From assembly GCF_000376565.1 (NCBI RefSeq), contig NZ_BARG01000093.1:25905-89904 (forward strand): 64,000 bases of DNA, read 5' to 3'. The stretch comes from Streptomyces hokutonensis (GTDB lineage: Bacteria; Actinomycetota; Actinomycetes; Streptomycetales; Streptomycetaceae). Shown one piece after another: positions 52,374-61,986 of this stretch. Position 1 is the stretch's first letter; each line of letters starts with the position of its first letter. The position numbers and the translations under genes were made by a program. The notes under the pieces are model-generated. The model was not told the DNA's origin and searched no databases. It was given only the letters and a program-made list of their open reading frames with translations.

Positions 52374-52565
52374 CGTTCTCCTTGAAGCGTGAGCGTCCAA
52401 CCGCTGGGTGTTTGGCGGCTACCCCGGTTCGCCGGAATATCGCCTCGCGCGATGCGGTCGCGCTTTTCAGGATCTGAGGCACCGTCAGCTTGCTGGGTTC
52501 GAACGAGCGTCCCTGGCCGGCGGGGACGATGAACTACCGATGGAGTACTGGTAGGTGATGAGCAG

Positions 52566-55421
52566 TCAGCCACGTGCGGGCAGCACCGTGTCTGACGGAT
52601 CCAGGTCGAGATGATGGTGGAGCCTGGCGCGCAGTGCCGCGGCATCCGGGTGATCAAGTTCCTCGAAGACCGCCAGGGAAAGGGTCCAGGCTTCGCGGGC
52701 GGCTTCGGGATTCCGGGCCGCGTGGTGGGTGTCGCCGAGGTGGGCGAGGATGTCCGCCTCGTAGTAGCGGTCTCCGATGTCGTGGAAGAGCGCTATGGCT
52801 TTCTCGTAGCAGGTGGCGGCCTCGCTGTGTTCGCCGAGGTGGTGGTGGGAGTATCCGAGGGTGTCCCAGGTGTGAGCCTCTCCGGAGACGTGGCCGGTGT
52901 CTTTCACCAGGGTCAGCGCCTGCTCGCAGTAGGTGATGGCATGCCGGTACTCGCCCATCTCCGCGTGGTCCCAGCCGACGTTGTTCAGCGCCAGTGCTTC
53001 CCAGGCACGGTCTCCGGCGGCGCGGAATCCCTGCACGGCCTGCCGTGAGTGTTCCAGTCCCTCGCTGTGGTGACCCTGTTGGGCCAGGACTTTGCCCAGC
53101 GCGAGATGGGTGTGCGCTGTGCCTGACGGTTCACCGAGTTGCCGATACAGGTCCGCGGCGCGTTCGAGGTGGGCGCGGGCTTCTGCGGGACGGCCGAGGG
53201 CCGATGCGGCATTGCCCATGTTGCGTTGGGCGCAGGCCTCCGCCGCTCCGTCGGCCAGTCGGCGACCGGCGGCCAGCCCGGCTGTGTGGGTGGCGGCCCA
53301 GTCGGACCAGAGCACCTGCCGCTGGTGGTAGGGCGTCATCGCCGCAGCGAGCTGCCAGACATGGGTGTCGAAGCCGTCCTGGACCGCTTGCTGGAGGGCG
53401 GCGAGCAGCACCGGATGCTCGGCGCTGAACCACGCCATGGCTTCCTCGCGGTCGGTCGGTTCCTCGGGGGCGACGCCGGGCTGGGCCGGGGAGGGGACAA
53501 TCAGGTCCGCGGGTGGACCGAGAAGGCTTTGCGCCCGGAGCGCGGTGTGCAGGTAGTGGTCGAGTACGCGGTACGTGGCCTGGTGGCGGTCGGTGTCACT
53601 GTCCTCGGTGCGGGCGAGTTCGCCGGCGTAGGCGCGGAGCAGGTCGTGCAGGGAATAGCGGCCCGGTAGGTGTTCGGTGAGCAGATGCGTGCGTGTCAGT
53701 TCGCCGAGCAGGATGCGAATCCGCGTGGGTGCCACTGCGGCCAGGCTCGCGGCGGCCTCGGCCGAGATGTCGGGTCCGGGATGCAGCCCGAGCTGTCGGT
53801 AGAGCCGTGCGGCACCGGGGCTGAGGGCGTCGTAGGACCAGGAGAACACCGCCCGTACCCGCGTGGCTGGATCACCGCCGTCGAGCGCGTCCAGACGGCT
53901 GCCGGTCTCGCGCAGTTCGTCGGCGAGGGTGGAGAGCGGGATGCGGGGCTCGGCGGCGGCCCGAGCGGCAAGGACGGCGAGAGCCAGCGGCAGGCCCGCA
54001 CAACGGGCCACGATCTCCGCCACGGCGGCGGGTTCGGCGGCGAGACGGCCGACGTCGAGCCGGTCGGCCAGCAGGGACCGGGACTCGTCCGGGGACAACA
54101 CGTCCACGGCGAGCAGATGAGCGCCCTCGGCGGCGGCCAGGCTGGTGAGCCGGTTACGGCTGGTGACCACGACCAGGCAGCCGGGTGCACCGGGAAGCAG
54201 TGGCCGGACCTGCTCGGCATCCCTCGCGTTGTCGAGCACGATCAGCATCTGCCGGTCGGCCAGCAGACTCCGGTAGAGGGCCGCCTGGGCCTCCAGACCT
54301 GGAGGTATCCGGGCAGGCGGTACGGCAAAGGCGTCCAGGAAGCCGCGCACCGCCTCTGCCGGGTCCCCGACCGCTCCTCCGGGATCGAAGCCCCGAAGGT
54401 TGACATAGAGCTGACCGTCGGGGAAGAACTCCCGTACCCGGTGCGCCCAGTGCACTGCCAGCGTGGTCTTGCCCACGCCCGCGCTGCCCGACACGGCTGA
54501 GATCACCACAGGTGCCGAGGGCTGACGCGTCGCGAGGAACCCGTCCAGCCGCGCGAGTTCCTCGTGTCGGCCGGTGAAACCGCGGACTGCGACGGGCAGT
54601 TGTGCGGGCGCCACTCCCCGCGGCGGCCTGGAACGTTCCGGCGGCGCAGGTCGCGGGGGAGCGGTGGGTCCGGGCAGGTCCCCGCGCAGGATCGCCTGGT
54701 GAACTCCGCGCAGGGCCGTACCGGGGTCCGTACCGAGTTCCTCCGTCAGGCGCCGTTGCATGGAGGCGTAGCACAGCAGAGCCTCGGCGTCCCGGCCGGT
54801 GGCGTGCAGGGCCCGCATCAGTTCCTCGGCCAGCGGCTCGACCAGGGGGAAGTCGTCGAGGAGCGCGGACAACGGGCCGATCGTGGCAGCGGAAGCACCG
54901 AGCCGTGCCTGGATCCGGGCCCATTCGATGGTCGCGTCCACCCGTTCACGCCGCCATGCCTGGCGCATCTGGTCGACCCACGGGCCGTCCAGCCCACTCA
55001 GCGGCTCGCCGCGCCACAGACCGAGTGCCTCGCCGAGAAGAGACACCCGTTCGGTGTCCGGCACGCGGACGTCGTGGGCCCGGCCGACCAGGTGGTGGAA
55101 GTGGTGCACGTCGACCTGATGCCGGTCGGCCTCCAGGACGTATCCGTCCGACCGGCGACCGAGCCGCAGTCCTTCGCCGTACGCGTCATCGAGCCGGGCA
55201 CACACATGACGAATCCGGGCGATGTGCGCATGGACCGAACGCCGGGCACCTTCCGGTGGGTTGGGCCCCCAGACCCGGCTGATCAGGGCGTCGGTCCCCA
55301 CCGGACGCCCCGCGTCCACGGCCAGCGCGGCCAGCACGGTGCGTCGTTGCGGCGGACCGGTGTCCGCCCTTCCGTCGGTCACGGCAATCTCGACAGGGCC
55401 GAGTAATCGCAGCTGCACCAT
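52566..55421 (-). CDS. SARP/AfsR-type regulator (DNA-binding, BTAD, NB-ARC, TPR)
   Basis: A 951-residue AfsR-like regulator. The N terminus is an OmpR-like DNA-binding domain (VQLRLLGPVEIAV, SVHAHIARIRHVCARL). A BTAD follows (LWRGEPLSGLDGPWVDQMRQ). The NB-ARC ATPase has the P-loop VSGSAGVGKTTLAVHWAHRV and MLIVLDNARDAEQVRPLL. C-terminal TPR repeats contain AYNNVGWDHAEMGEYRHAI-like units. Such proteins activate secondary metabolism. No biosynthetic cluster is adjacent, so the target is unknown. Confidence 0.93.
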   Translation of the reverse strand: MVQLRLLGPVEIAVTDGRADTGPPQRRTVLAALAVDAGRPVGTDALISRVWGPNPPEGARRSVHAHIARIRHVCARLDDAYGEGLRLGRRSDGYVLEADRHQVDVHHFHHLVGRAHDVRVPDTERVSLLGEALGLWRGEPLSGLDGPWVDQMRQAWRRERVDATIEWARIQARLGASAATIGPLSALLDDFPLVEPLAEELMRALHATGRDAEALLCYASMQRRLTEELGTDPGTALRGVHQAILRGDLPGPTAPPRPAPPERSRPPRGVAPAQLPVAVRGFTGRHEELARLDGFLATRQPSAPVVISAVSGSAGVGKTTLAVHWAHRVREFFPDGQLYVNLRGFDPGGAVGDPAEAVRGFLDAFAVPPARIPPGLEAQAALYRSLLADRQMLIVLDNARDAEQVRPLLPGAPGCLVVVTSRNRLTSLAAAEGAHLLAVDVLSPDESRSLLADRLDVGRLAAEPAAVAEIVARCAGLPLALAVLAARAAAEPRIPLSTLADELRETGSRLDALDGGDPATRVRAVFSWSYDALSPGAARLYRQLGLHPGPDISAEAAASLAAVAPTRIRILLGELTRTHLLTEHLPGRYSLHDLLRAYAGELARTEDSDTDRHQATYRVLDHYLHTALRAQSLLGPPADLIVPSPAQPGVAPEEPTDREEAMAWFSAEHPVLLAALQQAVQDGFDTHVWQLAAAMTPYHQRQVLWSDWAATHTAGLAAGRRLADGAAEACAQRNMGNAASALGRPAEARAHLERAADLYRQLGEPSGTAHTHLALGKVLAQQGHHSEGLEHSRQAVQGFRAAGDRAWEALALNNVGWDHAEMGEYRHAITYCEQALTLVKDTGHVSGEAHTWDTLGYSHHHLGEHSEAATCYEKAIALFHDIGDRYYEADILAHLGDTHHAARNPEAAREAWTLSLAVFEELDHPDAAALRARLHHHLDLDPSDTVLPARG

Positions 55422-55499
55422 GGTGTCCCCTCGAAACCTGCACTGCTTCTACGGATTTTGCTCATATCCGTGCGCTCGGCACAGCCGGAAGGGCAAAGC

Positions 55500-55720
55500 G
55501 TGACCACTTGTCGGCTCTGTATCGGACATCCGAGGTCGACGGTGGCGGTCAGGGCAGCGGGGTCGATGTTCTTGTCGAACGTCGCGATGGCGGGGGTGAG
55601 TTGGGTGGTGGCCGCGCTCTGAGCCGCCTCGGTCGCCTGGGCGGCCCGTAGCAGGGTGTTGGTGTCCTTGACTTGGGACTGGAGTAGTTTCCAGTACAGG
55701 CACCGCCTCGTCCGGTATCA
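55500..55720 (-). other. Possible gene fragment upstream of the SARP gene
   Basis: A minus-strand frame reads CLYWKLLQSQVKDTNTLLRA, AAQSAATTQLTPAIATF and IDPAALTATVDLGCP, good codon usage for this organism but without a start codon and ribosome site. It runs on into the SARP start region. It could be a relic or a chance frame. The family is not recognised. The rest of 55422-55738 holds nothing else. Confidence 0.25.
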
Positions 55721-55738
55721 CGGTCGATGACGGGCACG

Positions 55739-55772
55739 TACTCCGCCTGGAACTTTCGTTCCAGGCGGAGTA
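55739..55772 (-). terminator. Terminator of the copper operon
   Basis: Perfect 15-bp stem (TACTCCGCCTGGAAC and its complement) around a TTTC loop. It lies about 70 bp beyond the stop of the multicopper oxidase gene. A strong terminator candidate. Confidence 0.8.
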
Positions 55773-55840
55773 GTGGTGGCTCCGGAGCTCATCGGCCAGT
55801 CCTCAGGCGACCAGCCCGTCGGGGCGGCGCGGACGAGGGG

Positions 55841-57439
55841 TCAGGCCCGATAGGCCACGTTCGCCATCATCCCGGCCTCGCCGTGGTAGGCGTTGTGGCA
55901 GTGCAGCATCCACTGGCCGGGGTTGTCGGCATCGAAGAAGGCGGACACCGTCTTCCCGGGCAGCACGATCGTGGTGTCCTTGCGCGGGCCGGAGGTGCCG
56001 AGCTGGTAGGTGTGGCCGTGCAGGTGCATCGGGTGCCACATCTGCGTCGTGTTGACGAAGTCGAGCCGTATCCGCCGACCCTCCTCGACGACGATCGGGT
56101 GCGCCTCGGGGTTCTTCATGTCGAACGGTGTGCCGTTGATGGCCCAGTCGTACTTCATCATGTTGCCGGTCAGCTTGATCCGGTGGGTGACGTCGGTCTT
56201 CGCCGACTCCAGTCGTACGTCGTCGGCGGCACGCAGCTGGGACACCGTCATGATCATGCCGTCGAGCTCCTTCGGACGGACGGTCGCCTTCGGCACGCTG
56301 CCCGAGCCGGTGCGCAGCAGGGCCAGACCGTTTGCGTTCTTGCCCTCGGCCAGGGCGACAAGCGGAAAGACACCGTCTCCGAGGGTGACGAGGACGTCGT
56401 ACCGCTCGCCCATGCCGACCAGCAGGGCGTCCACGTCCTGGTGCCGGACGGGGAAACCGTCGGTGTGGGTGATCGTCAGCCTGTGGTCGCCGAGGGCGAC
56501 CCGGTAGGCGGTGTCCGAGCCGGCATTGATGATGCGCAGTCGTACGCGCTCGCCGGGTTTGCCGGTGCGGACGTCAGGATCGGTGGCCACGCGGCCGTTG
56601 ACCAGGTGGTGAGGGTACTTCACGTCGCCGGCGTCCCCGCCGAGCAGCTTGCTGGCGGCACCCATGAGCCTGAACTTCTTGGCCATGCCGTCGGAGGAGG
56701 CGGAGACCGACGCGGACGGGGAGGCGGAATCGCCCATGTCCATACCCTCCATCCCCCCTGTGCCGCTCATGTCCATGCCGCCCATGTCGGCCATGCCCAG
56801 CTTGAGCTCGGTGAAGACGTCGTCGGGAGTGCCGGTGACGCCGTCGACCCAGTCGTCGATCAGGACGACCCACTCGCTGTCGTACGACAGGGGCTCCCTG
56901 GGGTCCTCGACGATCAGTGGGGCGTACAGGCCGCGGTCGAGCTGGACGCCGACGTGGGGGTGGAAGAAGTACGTGCCCGGGGCGTCGGCGATGAACTTGT
57001 AGGTGAAGGTGGAACCGGCCGGGACCGCGGTCTGCGTGGCGGGTGGCACCCCGTCCATGTCGTTGCGCAGGGCGATGCCGTGCCAATGGATCGACGTGCT
57101 CGTCCTGTGCGGGAGCTGGTTGGACAGCTCGGCCACCAGGCTGTCGCCGACGGACAGCCTGACCTCCTTGCCCGGGGTGCGGCCGTCGAAGGCCCAGGTC
57201 CTGGGCATGACACCGCCGCCGAGGTCGATCATCGCGGGCGCCGCGGTGAGGGTGAGCTTGTGCTGTCGGCCGGTGCTGGTCCGCTTCTTCTCGGCGGCGG
57301 AAACCGCCGGACCGGTCGGGCTGACCAGTGCACTGCCGGACGAGCTGCTGCCGGAGCCGTCGCTGCAGGCGGCCAGCACGCCGGTTCCGGCGACTGCGAG
57401 CCCGCCGAGCAGGACGGAGCGGCGGTTGATGCTGTTCAT
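55841..57439 (-). CDS. Multicopper oxidase, Tat-exported lipoprotein
   Basis: A 532-residue three-domain multicopper oxidase. Twin-arginine and lipobox signals coexist (NRRSVLLGG, then VLAAC with Cys25). All four copper motifs are seen: SIHWHG, YFFHPHVGVQ, HPMHLHGH and the C-terminal HCHNAYHGEAGM with the type 1 Cys. A Met-rich insert (MADMGGMDMSGTGGMEGMDM) suggests Cu(I) binding, as in CueO. It would oxidise Cu(I) outside the membrane. It is 76 bp downstream of the DUF6153 gene, in an operon with a CsoR-like palindrome. Confidence 0.93.
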   Translation of the reverse strand: MNSINRRSVLLGGLAVAGTGVLAACSDGSGSSSSGSALVSPTGPAVSAAEKKRTSTGRQHKLTLTAAPAMIDLGGGVMPRTWAFDGRTPGKEVRLSVGDSLVAELSNQLPHRTSTSIHWHGIALRNDMDGVPPATQTAVPAGSTFTYKFIADAPGTYFFHPHVGVQLDRGLYAPLIVEDPREPLSYDSEWVVLIDDWVDGVTGTPDDVFTELKLGMADMGGMDMSGTGGMEGMDMGDSASPSASVSASSDGMAKKFRLMGAASKLLGGDAGDVKYPHHLVNGRVATDPDVRTGKPGERVRLRIINAGSDTAYRVALGDHRLTITHTDGFPVRHQDVDALLVGMGERYDVLVTLGDGVFPLVALAEGKNANGLALLRTGSGSVPKATVRPKELDGMIMTVSQLRAADDVRLESAKTDVTHRIKLTGNMMKYDWAINGTPFDMKNPEAHPIVVEEGRRIRLDFVNTTQMWHPMHLHGHTYQLGTSGPRKDTTIVLPGKTVSAFFDADNPGQWMLHCHNAYHGEAGMMANVAYRA

Positions 57440-57514
57440 ATGGAGTGGTGTCCTCTGACTCGAAACTGCCGATGAGCGCGGAAGGACGGCACAACGCGCG
57501 CCGTCCGGCGCGGC

Positions 57515-57925
57515 CTATCTGCGCAGCTGAGAAAGGACGAGCAGGTCGGGAGGCGCGCGGCCGACCGCGGCTGCGGGAGCGCGTCCCGCGGCGGCCTGCC
57601 GCGGGTTCACCAGCGGGTCGAACGTTGTCCGGTCGGGGACGGCGAGCTGCACGGAGTCGACACTCGCCGTGGTGCAGTGCTGCATGCCCGGCATGGAACA
57701 GACGTCGGCCGCGGCATTGTGCACGGAAACGTCCGAGACCGCCGATGCTCCATTGCCCGGAGACCGGGGCGTCACGTGAGCGGTCTGGGCCGAGTCCGGC
57801 ACGCAGAGGAGATCCATCGCCGGCATCTCGTGGTGGACGAGCACGGCCAGCGCGACGCAGAGGGCGAGGAAAACCCCGTGCGCCCAGCGGACGGCACTGC
57901 TGCCGCCGCGAGCCGACCGCGTCAT
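57515..57925 (-). CDS. DUF6153 family membrane-anchored protein
   Basis: A 136-residue protein with one N-terminal membrane segment (WAHGVFLALCVALAVLVHH) and an extracellular His/Met/Cys-rich part (HHEMPAMDLLC, DVCSMPGMQHCTTASV). The C-terminal GRAPPDLLVLSQLRR matches DUF6153. Members sit in actinobacterial copper operons and may bind copper. ATG at 57925 preferred over the adjacent one at 57928 by spacing to GGAG. It precedes the multicopper oxidase gene. Confidence 0.8.
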   Translation of the reverse strand: MTRSARGGSSAVRWAHGVFLALCVALAVLVHHEMPAMDLLCVPDSAQTAHVTPRSPGNGASAVSDVSVHNAAADVCSMPGMQHCTTASVDSVQLAVPDRTTFDPLVNPRQAAAGRAPAAAVGRAPPDLLVLSQLRR

Positions 57926-57965
57926 CATCCGCTCCACTCGTACCGTGATCACCGGATCGACATCT

Positions 57966-57980
57966 TACCCCCAGGGGGTA
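57966..57980. promoter_or_regulatory. CsoR-like copper operator
   Basis: Perfect 15-bp palindrome TACCCCC-A-GGGGGTA, 41 bp before the DUF6153 start. G/C-tract inverted repeats ending in TA are the known pattern of CsoR copper-sensor sites. No csoR gene is in the window, so a distant CsoR would act here. Confidence 0.75.
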
Positions 57981-58073
57981 CCCGCGATGTGTGTTCCTGG
58001 GTGTGGAGCCATGGGCGGGCTGCCGCCTTGGGGACCTGATGCGTGGGGGAGGTCGACTCGCGTGGCTCGTGGG

Positions 58074-59042
58074 TCAGTCGGGTGTCTCGGCCGAGTCGGT
58101 GGGCTGGGTGTCGTCGGCCGGTGCGGGTCGCTCGGTGTCGTCGTTGGTGGCGGCCCAGCTGGCCAGCAGGTTCAGGGCGTCGTGGGTGGGTGAGTGGGGC
58201 TCGGGGGTGTAGGTGAGGAGGAACTGGCTGGGGCCGTCGGGGAGCGGGAAGGTTTCGAAGGGCAGGTCGAGGTCGCCGACGACCGGGTGGTGGAGGAGTT
58301 TTATGCCGGTGGTGTGCATGCGGACGTTGTGGGCGGCCCAGCGGTGGCGGAATTCCTCGCTGCGGGTGGACAGTTCGCCGATGAGGTCCGTCAGTCGCCG
58401 GTCGTAGAGGTCGCGGCCGGCTTCGGCGCGGAGCATGGCGACGGTGTCGCCTGCGACTTCGTCCCAGTGGCGGAAGAACTCGGTCGCGTGGGGGCTGAGG
58501 AAGACGAAGCGGGCGTTGTTCGGCGGCCGTGCCGGGTCGGCGTAGAGGGGGGAGAACAGGGCACGTCCGAGGTGGTTGGCGGCCAGGATGTCCCCGCGTC
58601 CGCTGAGGATGAACGCGGGTGTGCCGGCCATGGAGTCGAGGACGCGCTGCACCGAGGGCCGCACGCGCTGCTGGGCCGGGCGGCGGCGTGGCGGGCGGGT
58701 GGTGCCGGCGCCGCGCAGGAGGTCGAGCAGGTGGGTGCGTTCGGCCTCGTCGAGCTGGAGAGCCTGGGCGATGCCGTCGATGACGCTCTCGGAGACGCCG
58801 GTGGCGTTGCCGCGCTCCAGCCGGGTGTAGTACTCGCTGGAGATGCCCGCGAGGAGGGCGACCTCCTCGCGGCGCAGCCCGGTGACGCGTCGGCGCTCTC
58901 CGCCGTAGAGGGGCAGTCCGGCCTGTTCGGGGGTGACCCTGGCGCGTCGCGTGCCGAGGAATTCCCGGATCTCCGCGCGGAAATCATCGCGGATGTCACG
59001 GTTAGTGCCTTGTGTTCCTTGTGGGTCGTTTCTGCCTGCCAT
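58074..59042 (-). CDS. XRE family regulator with MmyB-like ligand domain
   Basis: A 322-residue regulator. The N-terminal HTH region is YGGERRRVTGLRREEVALLA followed by GISSEYYTRLERGNATGVSE. The C-terminal MmyB-like domain (VQRVLDSMAGTPAFILSGRG, ARFVFLSPHATEFFRHWDEV) is a PAS-like fold that binds fatty acids in characterised members. It is divergent from a four-gene oxidoreductase unit and probably represses it. The ATG at 59042 was chosen. Confidence 0.92.
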   Translation of the reverse strand: MAGRNDPQGTQGTNRDIRDDFRAEIREFLGTRRARVTPEQAGLPLYGGERRRVTGLRREEVALLAGISSEYYTRLERGNATGVSESVIDGIAQALQLDEAERTHLLDLLRGAGTTRPPRRRPAQQRVRPSVQRVLDSMAGTPAFILSGRGDILAANHLGRALFSPLYADPARPPNNARFVFLSPHATEFFRHWDEVAGDTVAMLRAEAGRDLYDRRLTDLIGELSTRSEEFRHRWAAHNVRMHTTGIKLLHHPVVGDLDLPFETFPLPDGPSQFLLTYTPEPHSPTHDALNLLASWAATNDDTERPAPADDTQPTDSAETPD

Positions 59043-59289
59043 GCGTTTCACTCTACGAGCGCATCCGCCGGCTAGGGGGTCCCTGTCAGTGACCCCCTCA
59101 AGAGGGACTCCCACACGCGGGTGACAGGCGGTTTTGTTGGTGGTGCACCGCCCACGGCGGTGTGCACGGTCCGGACAGGGCGGCGCTTGTCCCGCCGGTC
59201 CCGACCTCCCCCGTGCGGCACTGTCGGCGCTGCACGCGTCACCCCCGCACACAGCGGGTGCCGGATCACGGCGCCTGAAAGGAACCCCC

Positions 59290-60135
59290 ATGAGCAAAGT
59301 CATTCTCGTCACCGGTGCCGGACGCGGTCTGGGCACGGACATCGCCCGCGAGGCCCTCGCCGCCGGCCACCAGGTCGTCGCCACCGGCCGCCGCCCCGAA
59401 GAGGTCGAGAAGACCCTCGGCGGGCCGCAGGACAACCTGCTGGTCACCAAGCTGGACGTCACCAGCCTCGACGACGCCGAGGCAGCCGCGCAGGCCGCCG
59501 TCGGCCGCTTCGGCCGCATCGACGTCCTGATCAACAACGCCGGGAACCTCTTCACCGGCTATTTCGAGGAGATCTCGCCCGCGCAGATGCGCCGGCAGTT
59601 CGAGACCAACCTCTTCGGCCCGATGAACGTCACCCGTGCCGTCCTGCCGATCATGCGCGAACAGCGCGCCGGGCACGTCATCACCATCACCTCGACCGCC
59701 GGGCTGGTCGGCATGGAGTTCACCTCCGCCTACGCCGCCTCCAAGTTCGCCGAAGAGGGCTGGATGGAGTCCCTGCGCTACGACGTCGAGCCGTACAACA
59801 TCCACACCACGATCGTGGAGCCCGGCTACTTCCGCACCGAACTCCTCGTGGACGGCTCCACCAACTGGCCCGAGCTGTCCATCGACGACTACGCCCCGCG
59901 CACCGCCCCCAGGATCGAGGGCATGAAGAGCATGAACGGCAAGCAGCCCGGAGACCCCGCCAAGCTCGCCCGCGCCCTGCTCACCATCGCCCGGCAGGAG
60001 AAGCCGCTGCCGCGTTTCGTCGCCGGGGCGGACGCCATCGAGGCCGCCGAGGCCAAGGCGAGGGAACTCCTCGCCCAGGCCGAGGCATCCCGCGAACTGG
60101 GCGACAACCTCGCCTACGACGACGCCCACGTCTGA
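59290..60135 (+). CDS. Short-chain dehydrogenase/reductase
   Basis: A 281-residue classical SDR. It has the TGxxxGxG motif (VTGAGRGLGTDIAREAL), NNAG (VLINNAGNLFTGYFEEIS) and the catalytic Ser-Tyr-Lys (TSTAGL..., SAYAASKFAEEG). The Arg in ATGRRPEEVEK suggests NADPH. The gene leads a rightward redox unit beside an MmyB-like regulator, a common actinobacterial pair. The substrate is unknown. AAAGGAA lies before the ATG. Confidence 0.92.
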   Translation: MSKVILVTGAGRGLGTDIAREALAAGHQVVATGRRPEEVEKTLGGPQDNLLVTKLDVTSLDDAEAAAQAAVGRFGRIDVLINNAGNLFTGYFEEISPAQMRRQFETNLFGPMNVTRAVLPIMREQRAGHVITITSTAGLVGMEFTSAYAASKFAEEGWMESLRYDVEPYNIHTTIVEPGYFRTELLVDGSTNWPELSIDDYAPRTAPRIEGMKSMNGKQPGDPAKLARALLTIARQEKPLPRFVAGADAIEAAEAKARELLAQAEASRELGDNLAYDDAHV

Positions 60136-60146
60136 GGAGGGACAAC

Positions 60147-60629
60147 ATGCCCCTCAAAGGCGAGTACGAGCCGAGCAAGGCGCAGTTCGTACGTGACCAG
60201 GTGGACCTGTACGAGAACTCCGGCGGTACGCAGGGAACGACACTGAGTGTCCTGGTCACACGGGACGAAGACGAGAGGCTCCGGGACCTGCCCGTCGTCA
60301 TCCTGACCACCCTGGGCGCGAAGAGCGGCAAGATCCGCAAGACCCCGGTCATGCGGGTGGAGCACGACGGCACCTACGCCGTCATCGCCTCCATGGCAGG
60401 AGCCCCCACCCACCCGGTCTGGTACCACAATGCGGTGGCCGACCCTCGCGTCGAACTCCAGGACGGCCCGGTGCGCCAGGACATGCTGGCCCGCGAGGTG
60501 ACCGGGGACGAGAAGACCCTGTGGTGGGCCCGAGCCGTCGAGGCGTTCCCCGACTACGCGGCGTACCAGAAGAACACGGACCGTGAGATCCCCGTCCTCG
60601 TTCTGGAGCCGACGGCCCAGGAGCACTGA
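60147..60629 (+). CDS. F420-dependent (DDN-type) nitroreductase/quinone reductase family protein
   Basis: A 160-residue split-barrel protein of the deazaflavin-dependent DDN family. The characteristic segment is VVILTTLGAKSGKIRKTPVM and then AGAPTHPVWYHNAVADPRVE. Members reduce quinones or nitro compounds with F420H2. GAGGAGGG lies just before the ATG and only 11 bp separate it from the SDR gene, so both are co-transcribed. Confidence 0.92.
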   Translation: MPLKGEYEPSKAQFVRDQVDLYENSGGTQGTTLSVLVTRDEDERLRDLPVVILTTLGAKSGKIRKTPVMRVEHDGTYAVIASMAGAPTHPVWYHNAVADPRVELQDGPVRQDMLAREVTGDEKTLWWARAVEAFPDYAAYQKNTDREIPVLVLEPTAQEH

Positions 60630-60734
60630 CGAGGCGCAGCCGGGTCAGCCGCCTGGACGAAGCACTGCGCATCGCCAACGACCTGCGGCATCGATGTGGT
60701 CGGCAGCCCGACCCACGACGGCACCCACGTCTGA
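60630..60734 (+). pseudogene. 3' tail of a lost gene
   Basis: The reading SRLDEALRIANDL followed, after a one-base shift, by GIDVVGSPTHDGTHV and a TGA at 60732-60734. It looks like the last 30 or so codons of a gene whose body has been deleted. The remaining 180 bp to the aldo/keto reductase hold no supported gene. Confidence 0.35.
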
Positions 60735-60916
60735 ACACCATTCCCGGCCGAGACCGGAGGCCGCCGGGCGCACCTATGGCCCTGCCCCACTACCCGGGCA
60801 GCAGCGCCCGCGCCGGCAACGCGCGGACCACCGAAGCACGGTCCGCCATGTGGTGGCGCACCCCACTGATCACGACCACCGGCCGGTCCTGACGGCCGTC
60901 GCGAAAGGAACACCTG

Positions 60917-61897
60917 ATGAAACACGTATCGCTGGGCGGGCTCGATGTCTCCCGCATCGGCCTGGGAGCCATGACCATGGCGGGCACCTACACCACGGGC
61001 GGCGGGCTCGACGACACCGAGTCGATCCGCACCATCCACCGGGCGCTGGACCTCGGGGTCACCCACATCGACACCGCCGAGATCTACGGCCCCTTCCACA
61101 GCGAGGAACTCGTCGGCAAGGCCATCAAGGGCCGCCGCGACGACGTCGTCGTGGCGACGAAGTTCGGTCTCGTCTCCCACTCCGGTGGCGGCCCCGGCGT
61201 CATCGACAGCAGCCCCGGAAACGTGAAGGCCGCGGTCGAGGGCTCGCTCCTGCGGCTCGGCATCGACCACATCGACCTCTACTACCAGCACCGCGTCGAC
61301 CCCAACACCCCCATCGAGGAGACCATCGGCGCGCTGGCCGACCTGGTCGCCGAGGGCAAGGTGCGCCACATCGGCCTCTCCGAGGCCGGCCCCGACACGA
61401 TCCGCCGAGCGCACGCCGTGCATCCGCTGGCCGCGCTGCAGACCGAGTACTCGCTGTGGACCCGCGACGTCGAGGCCGAAATCCTCCCCCTGCTGCGCGA
61501 GCTGGGCATCGGATTCGTGCCCTACTCCCCGCTCGGCCACGGCCTGCTCACCGGGCAGATCCGCACCGTCGACGACTTCACCGACGACGACTGGCGCAAG
61601 ACCAACCCGCGCTTCACCGGTGAGAACTTCCAGCGCAACCTGGCGATCGTCGACGAAGTACAGGCCATCGGCGCCGAGATCGGAGCCACACCGGCCCAGA
61701 CCGCGCTGGCATGGCTGCTCACCCGCGGCGACGACATCGCCCCCATTCCCGGCACCCGGCGGGTTACGCGCGTCGAGGAGAACACCGCCGCCGACGCCGT
61801 CGAACTCAGCGCCGCTCAGCTCGACCGCCTCAACAACCTCACACCGGCCGCGGGCGAACGCCACGACGAGGCGAACATGGCCAGCATCGACCGGTGA
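60917..61897 (+). CDS. Aldo/keto reductase
   Basis: A 326-residue (beta/alpha)8 oxidoreductase. Catalytic Asp and Tyr are in HIDTAEIYGPFHSEELVG, Lys in VVVATKFGLVSHSG, and His in LYYQHRVDPNTPIEET. The NADP-binding end IPGTRRVTRVEENTAADAV is typical of the YakC/AKR13 group. AAAGGAAC precedes the ATG. It reduces aldehydes or ketones with NADPH; the physiological substrate is unknown. Confidence 0.93.
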   Translation: MKHVSLGGLDVSRIGLGAMTMAGTYTTGGGLDDTESIRTIHRALDLGVTHIDTAEIYGPFHSEELVGKAIKGRRDDVVVATKFGLVSHSGGGPGVIDSSPGNVKAAVEGSLLRLGIDHIDLYYQHRVDPNTPIEETIGALADLVAEGKVRHIGLSEAGPDTIRRAHAVHPLAALQTEYSLWTRDVEAEILPLLRELGIGFVPYSPLGHGLLTGQIRTVDDFTDDDWRKTNPRFTGENFQRNLAIVDEVQAIGAEIGATPAQTALAWLLTRGDDIAPIPGTRRVTRVEENTAADAVELSAAQLDRLNNLTPAAGERHDEANMASIDR

Positions 61898-61986
61898 TCT
61901 GACGCCCGGTGACCTGCTGACCCGTCACCCCCGACCCACCTGAATCCGTTCACCCATTTCACTGATCACTGAAAAGGTTCCTCATC

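Noticed and set aside
55727..57475. 582-codon plus-strand frame opposite the multicopper oxidase
   Set aside because: Val/Asp/Gly-rich antisense artefact; the oxidase on the minus strand has all copper motifs.
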